Source: Nocardia wallacei (GTDB lineage Bacteria; Actinomycetota; Actinomycetes; Mycobacteriales; Mycobacteriaceae). From it: a DNA stretch of 42,317 bases. The notes under the pieces are model-generated. The model was not told the origin of the DNA, made no database searches, and was given only the letters and a program-made list of their open reading frames with translations. Position numbers and translations under genes: made by a program. Where the stretch lies: assembly GCF_029869545.1 (NCBI RefSeq), contig NZ_JARWQD010000337.1, positions 1 to 42,317 of the forward strand, in the 5' to 3' direction. Below, piece by piece: positions 40,384 through 42,317 of this stretch; positions within the stretch are counted from its first letter, which is position 1, and each line of letters starts with the position of its first letter.

Positions 40384-40962
40384 TTAAATGCGTGTTGTTC
40401 CTGCCATTTTCGGTGCGGCCGGATCCGGTTTCGGCGGACGCTGCAGTTCGCGTGTGACGAAGTCCTCGACATCGAAGAGGTTTCCGTCGGCGCGATCGCA
40501 GACGGCGAGCAGCGTGGTCATGCGGGCCGCCTCCTCCAATTGGTCGCGCAGGAACCACTGCAGGAACTGCTCGCCCAGGTAATCGCCGGTGTCGGACGCG
40601 ATGCGGCTCAGCGCATTCATCTGCGTGGCCAGCCACTGTTCGCGCCGCTGCAGGAAACCGACGGCCGCGCGCGCCGAATCGAAGGTGGACACGATCTCGT
40701 CCAGCCCGCCTACCCGAATCGCGACGTCGCGGTCGAGCAGGTATTGAATCATGCGCAGCGCGTGCCCGCGTTTGTCCTCTGCCGCGCGATAACAGACGCC
40801 CGCCAGGCGCGGCAGCCGCATCGCGTCCAGATACACCGCGGCGGCGAGATACTGCTGCGCCGCGGTGAATTCGTGACGGATCTGGTCGCGCAGTGCCGCG
40901 GGAAACGACCGCTCGCCGTTCGCGGCGGGAGCGCTGTCCGGGGGATGAGCGTCGTTCGGCAT
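40384..40962 (-). CDS. Second ferritin with a substituted ferroxidase ligand
   Basis: A 192-residue ferritin, clearly homologous to the neighbouring BfrB along its whole length (DQIRHEF, GDYLGEQFLQWFLRDQLEE). It keeps Glu31, His67, the RREQW glutamate and the later Gln. The bridging Glu of the ExxH pair is Lys64 (AAEDKRGHAL), so the di-iron centre should be impaired. Its N- and C-terminal tails differ from BfrB (ends PAAPKMAGTTRI). ATG at 40962, ten bases after the LCP gene stop, with no clear ribosome site, so co-transcription with LCP is likely. Confidence 0.9.
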   Translation of the reverse strand: MPNDAHPPDSAPAANGERSFPAALRDQIRHEFTAAQQYLAAAVYLDAMRLPRLAGVCYRAAEDKRGHALRMIQYLLDRDVAIRVGGLDEIVSTFDSARAAVGFLQRREQWLATQMNALSRIASDTGDYLGEQFLQWFLRDQLEEAARMTTLLAVCDRADGNLFDVEDFVTRELQRPPKPDPAAPKMAGTTRI

Positions 40963-40972
40963 GTGATCGACG

Positions 40973-42142
40973 TTACCGCGTGAGCAGATCCTCGGGAATC
41001 GGCTTGTCCGAGGCGAGTGCGTCGAAGAACCGGCTCGCCTTGTCCCTGTCCCACAGCAGCACGTTGCCGCTGCCGGACACGTCGTCGAATCCGCCGATCG
41101 GGACCGTGGTCGTCACGGTGTCGCCGCGCAGCCCCCAGCCCAGCCGGGCCAGATCCCAGAGGTGGTCGTCGTTGTCGACCTGCAGCGAGTCGGCCAGGCC
41201 CTGCGCCAGCGGCCAGCTGCGCAGCGGGTTGACCAGCGTGCCGGTGCTGGTCGCCTTCTTCAGCAGCGCCGCCAGGAACAGCTGCTGGTTCTGCATGCGG
41301 TCGAGGTCCGCCCGGGGCGTCGCGCGGGTGCGCACGAAGCCGAGCGCCTGGGCACCGCTGAGGTGCTGGCAGCCGGCGGGCAGATCGATTCCGGCCAGCG
41401 GATCGTCGATCGCGTAGGGCAGGCACATATCGATTCCGCCCACCGCGTCCACCATTCCGGCGAAGCCGCCGAAACCGATCTCCGCGAAATGGTCGATATG
41501 CAGACCGGTGACCGTTTCCACGGTCTGCGCCAGCAGCTTCGGGCCACCTGCGGAATAGGCCGCGTTGAGTTTGTCCCGCCCGATGCCGGGGATGGGCACA
41601 TAGGAATCGCGCGGCAGGCTGACGATGGTGGTGGCGCCCGATTTCGGGACGTGCACCAGCATGATCGTGTCGCTGCGCTCGCCCCCGGCATCGGCGGTGT
41701 CGCCGGTGGACAGCTCGCTCTCCTGATCCTTGGTCAGGCCCAGGCGGCTGTCGGATCCGGTCAGCAGCCAGTTCGTGCCCGGCGTGTCGCCGACGCGGTC
41801 GGGATAGTCGCCGAGCGCGTCGATGCGGTGCAGCGAGCGGTCCAGATAGACCGCCGCCACGATCGGCGTGATGAGCACGACGAGCAGCAGTGCGACCAGC
41901 CAGCGTCCCCAGTGCCGCTTGCGGCGCATGCGCGGTTGCGGCGGGGGCGGCCGCTCGCGCCGGCGCGGCGGCGGCCCCGGGGGCGGAGGCGGCGGTGGTT
42001 CGCGATAGGGCACGGGCCGCTGCGTCGGCGCATGGTCTGCCGGGCGGCGCGGCGGGGCCTGGCGGTAGCGGGGCGGGTTGTCCGCGGGCGGCACCTGCGA
42101 CCAGGCCAGGGCCTGTTCGCGGGCGGCGTCGCGGCGCATCAC
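40973..42142 (-). CDS. LCP (LytR-CpsA-Psr) family cell-wall glycopolymer ligase, N-terminus open
   Basis: At least 389 residues. A Pro/Arg-rich cytoplasmic N-terminus, one TM helix near residues 78-98 (WLVALLLVVLITPIVAAVYL), then the LCP domain: NWLLTGSDSR, ERSDTIMLVHV, IVSLPRDSYVPIPG, KLNAAYSAGGP, GFVRTRATPRADLDRMQNQQ. LCP enzymes attach arabinogalactan or similar polymers to peptidoglycan. No LytR_C domain follows. Upstream of 42142 the frame stays open and reads PHEPTQV just before MRRDAA, typical of this family's N-terminus, so the true start lies in or beyond the poly-G contig end. Confidence 0.9.
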   Translation of the reverse strand: MMRRDAAREQALAWSQVPPADNPPRYRQAPPRRPADHAPTQRPVPYREPPPPPPPGPPPRRRERPPPPQPRMRRKRHWGRWLVALLLVVLITPIVAAVYLDRSLHRIDALGDYPDRVGDTPGTNWLLTGSDSRLGLTKDQESELSTGDTADAGGERSDTIMLVHVPKSGATTIVSLPRDSYVPIPGIGRDKLNAAYSAGGPKLLAQTVETVTGLHIDHFAEIGFGGFAGMVDAVGGIDMCLPYAIDDPLAGIDLPAGCQHLSGAQALGFVRTRATPRADLDRMQNQQLFLAALLKKATSTGTLVNPLRSWPLAQGLADSLQVDNDDHLWDLARLGWGLRGDTVTTTVPIGGFDDVSGSGNVLLWDRDKASRFFDALASDKPIPEDLLTR

Positions 42143-42199
42143 CTGGGTGGGCTCGTGCGGTGGCCGGGGCTGTCCGCCGCGCGGGTACCGCTGCTCGGG

Positions 42200-42317
42200 G
42201 GGTGGCGCGGGGCGGCCGGGGGCGGGGGGGGGGGCCCCGCGCGGGCGCGGGGTGGGGGGGGGGGGGGGGGCGGTGAAAAACGCGGAGGGACAGGTACGGG
42301 GGGGCCGGGGGGTGAGT
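42200..42317. other. Poly-G low-complexity contig end
   Basis: Long G and C runs, including a run of about 16 G, resemble the artefactual sequence at position 1-70. The reading frame of the LCP gene cannot be trusted here. Confidence 0.65.

Noticed and set aside
1..42317. CRISPR arrays, insertion sequences, prophage or integrative elements
   Set aside because: No regularly spaced repeats with unique spacers, no transposase or integrase, and no tRNA with attachment-like duplications were seen.

Overview
The window reads as the chromosome of a high-GC, mycolata-type actinobacterium, most likely Nocardia or a close relative. Coding regions show strong GC bias at third codon positions, GTG/TTG starts and apparently leaderless promoters. 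The gene set is typical of Mycobacteriales: a fused LysX lysyl-PG synthase/lysyl-tRNA synthetase, a secreted AroQ chorismate mutase, a cutinase, a cytosolic-type SodA and an LCP ligase. From memory of the M. tuberculosis map, several genes (gltB, gltD, rraA, an Rv3850-like protein, an Rv3847-like protein, sodA, an Rv3843c-like protein, glpQ1, bfrB) match the Rv3841-Rv3859 neighbourhood, which lies near oriC. Both ends of the window are poly-G low-complexity sequence and look like contig ends.

Layout. 0-5 kb: the start of a DUF4129 gene and a polytopic membrane protein; a TetR/DHA2-MFS divergent pair with two palindromic operators; a tandem repeat; a divergent SDR/Rid pair. 5-9 kb: a lipoprotein, a parS-like site, a DUF4407 coiled-coil membrane protein and a secreted chorismate mutase. 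8.5-15.5 kb: gltBD (NADPH-glutamate synthase) behind a ~700-base structured leader that ends in a terminator-like hairpin with T6 at the gltB ribosome binding site. 15.7-21.3 kb: cutinase, a small His/Trp/Pro-rich exported peptide, a histidine phosphatase and lysX. 21.4-25.8 kb: an S4-domain protein, and on the opposite strand a close-packed run DUF6474 - membrane protein - ycnI - copC - copD - rraA that looks like a copper-handling operon. 26-31 kb: a TM0106-type Fe-S nuclease, htpG, a cold-shock protein and a DUF1361 membrane protein.

31-35 kb: an SDR/TetR divergent pair; a GDT1/UPF0016 manganese exporter preceded by a clear yybP-ykoY manganese riboswitch; an Rv3847-like gene with heat-shock-operator-like sequences upstream; sodA. 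35-42 kb: a hypothetical protein; a 480-base intergenic region with inverted repeats and three adjacent DnaA-box sequences; a rhodanese whose 3' end is triplicated as a 41-bp repeat; a DUF4328 membrane protein overlapping glpQ1; DUF5926; and an LCP - ferritin - ferritin run in which one ferritin has lost a ferroxidase ligand while its neighbour keeps the full set.

Themes: metal and redox homeostasis (copper operon, Mn exporter and riboswitch, SodA, two ferritins with an IdeR-like box), nitrogen assimilation (gltBD) and envelope maintenance (LysX, LCP, cutinase). The most promising undescribed items are the gltBD leader/attenuator, the catalytic/non-catalytic ferritin pair, the DnaA-box island, the parS-like sites (one inside gltB), and the chain of overlapping mini-ORFs behind the rhodanese.
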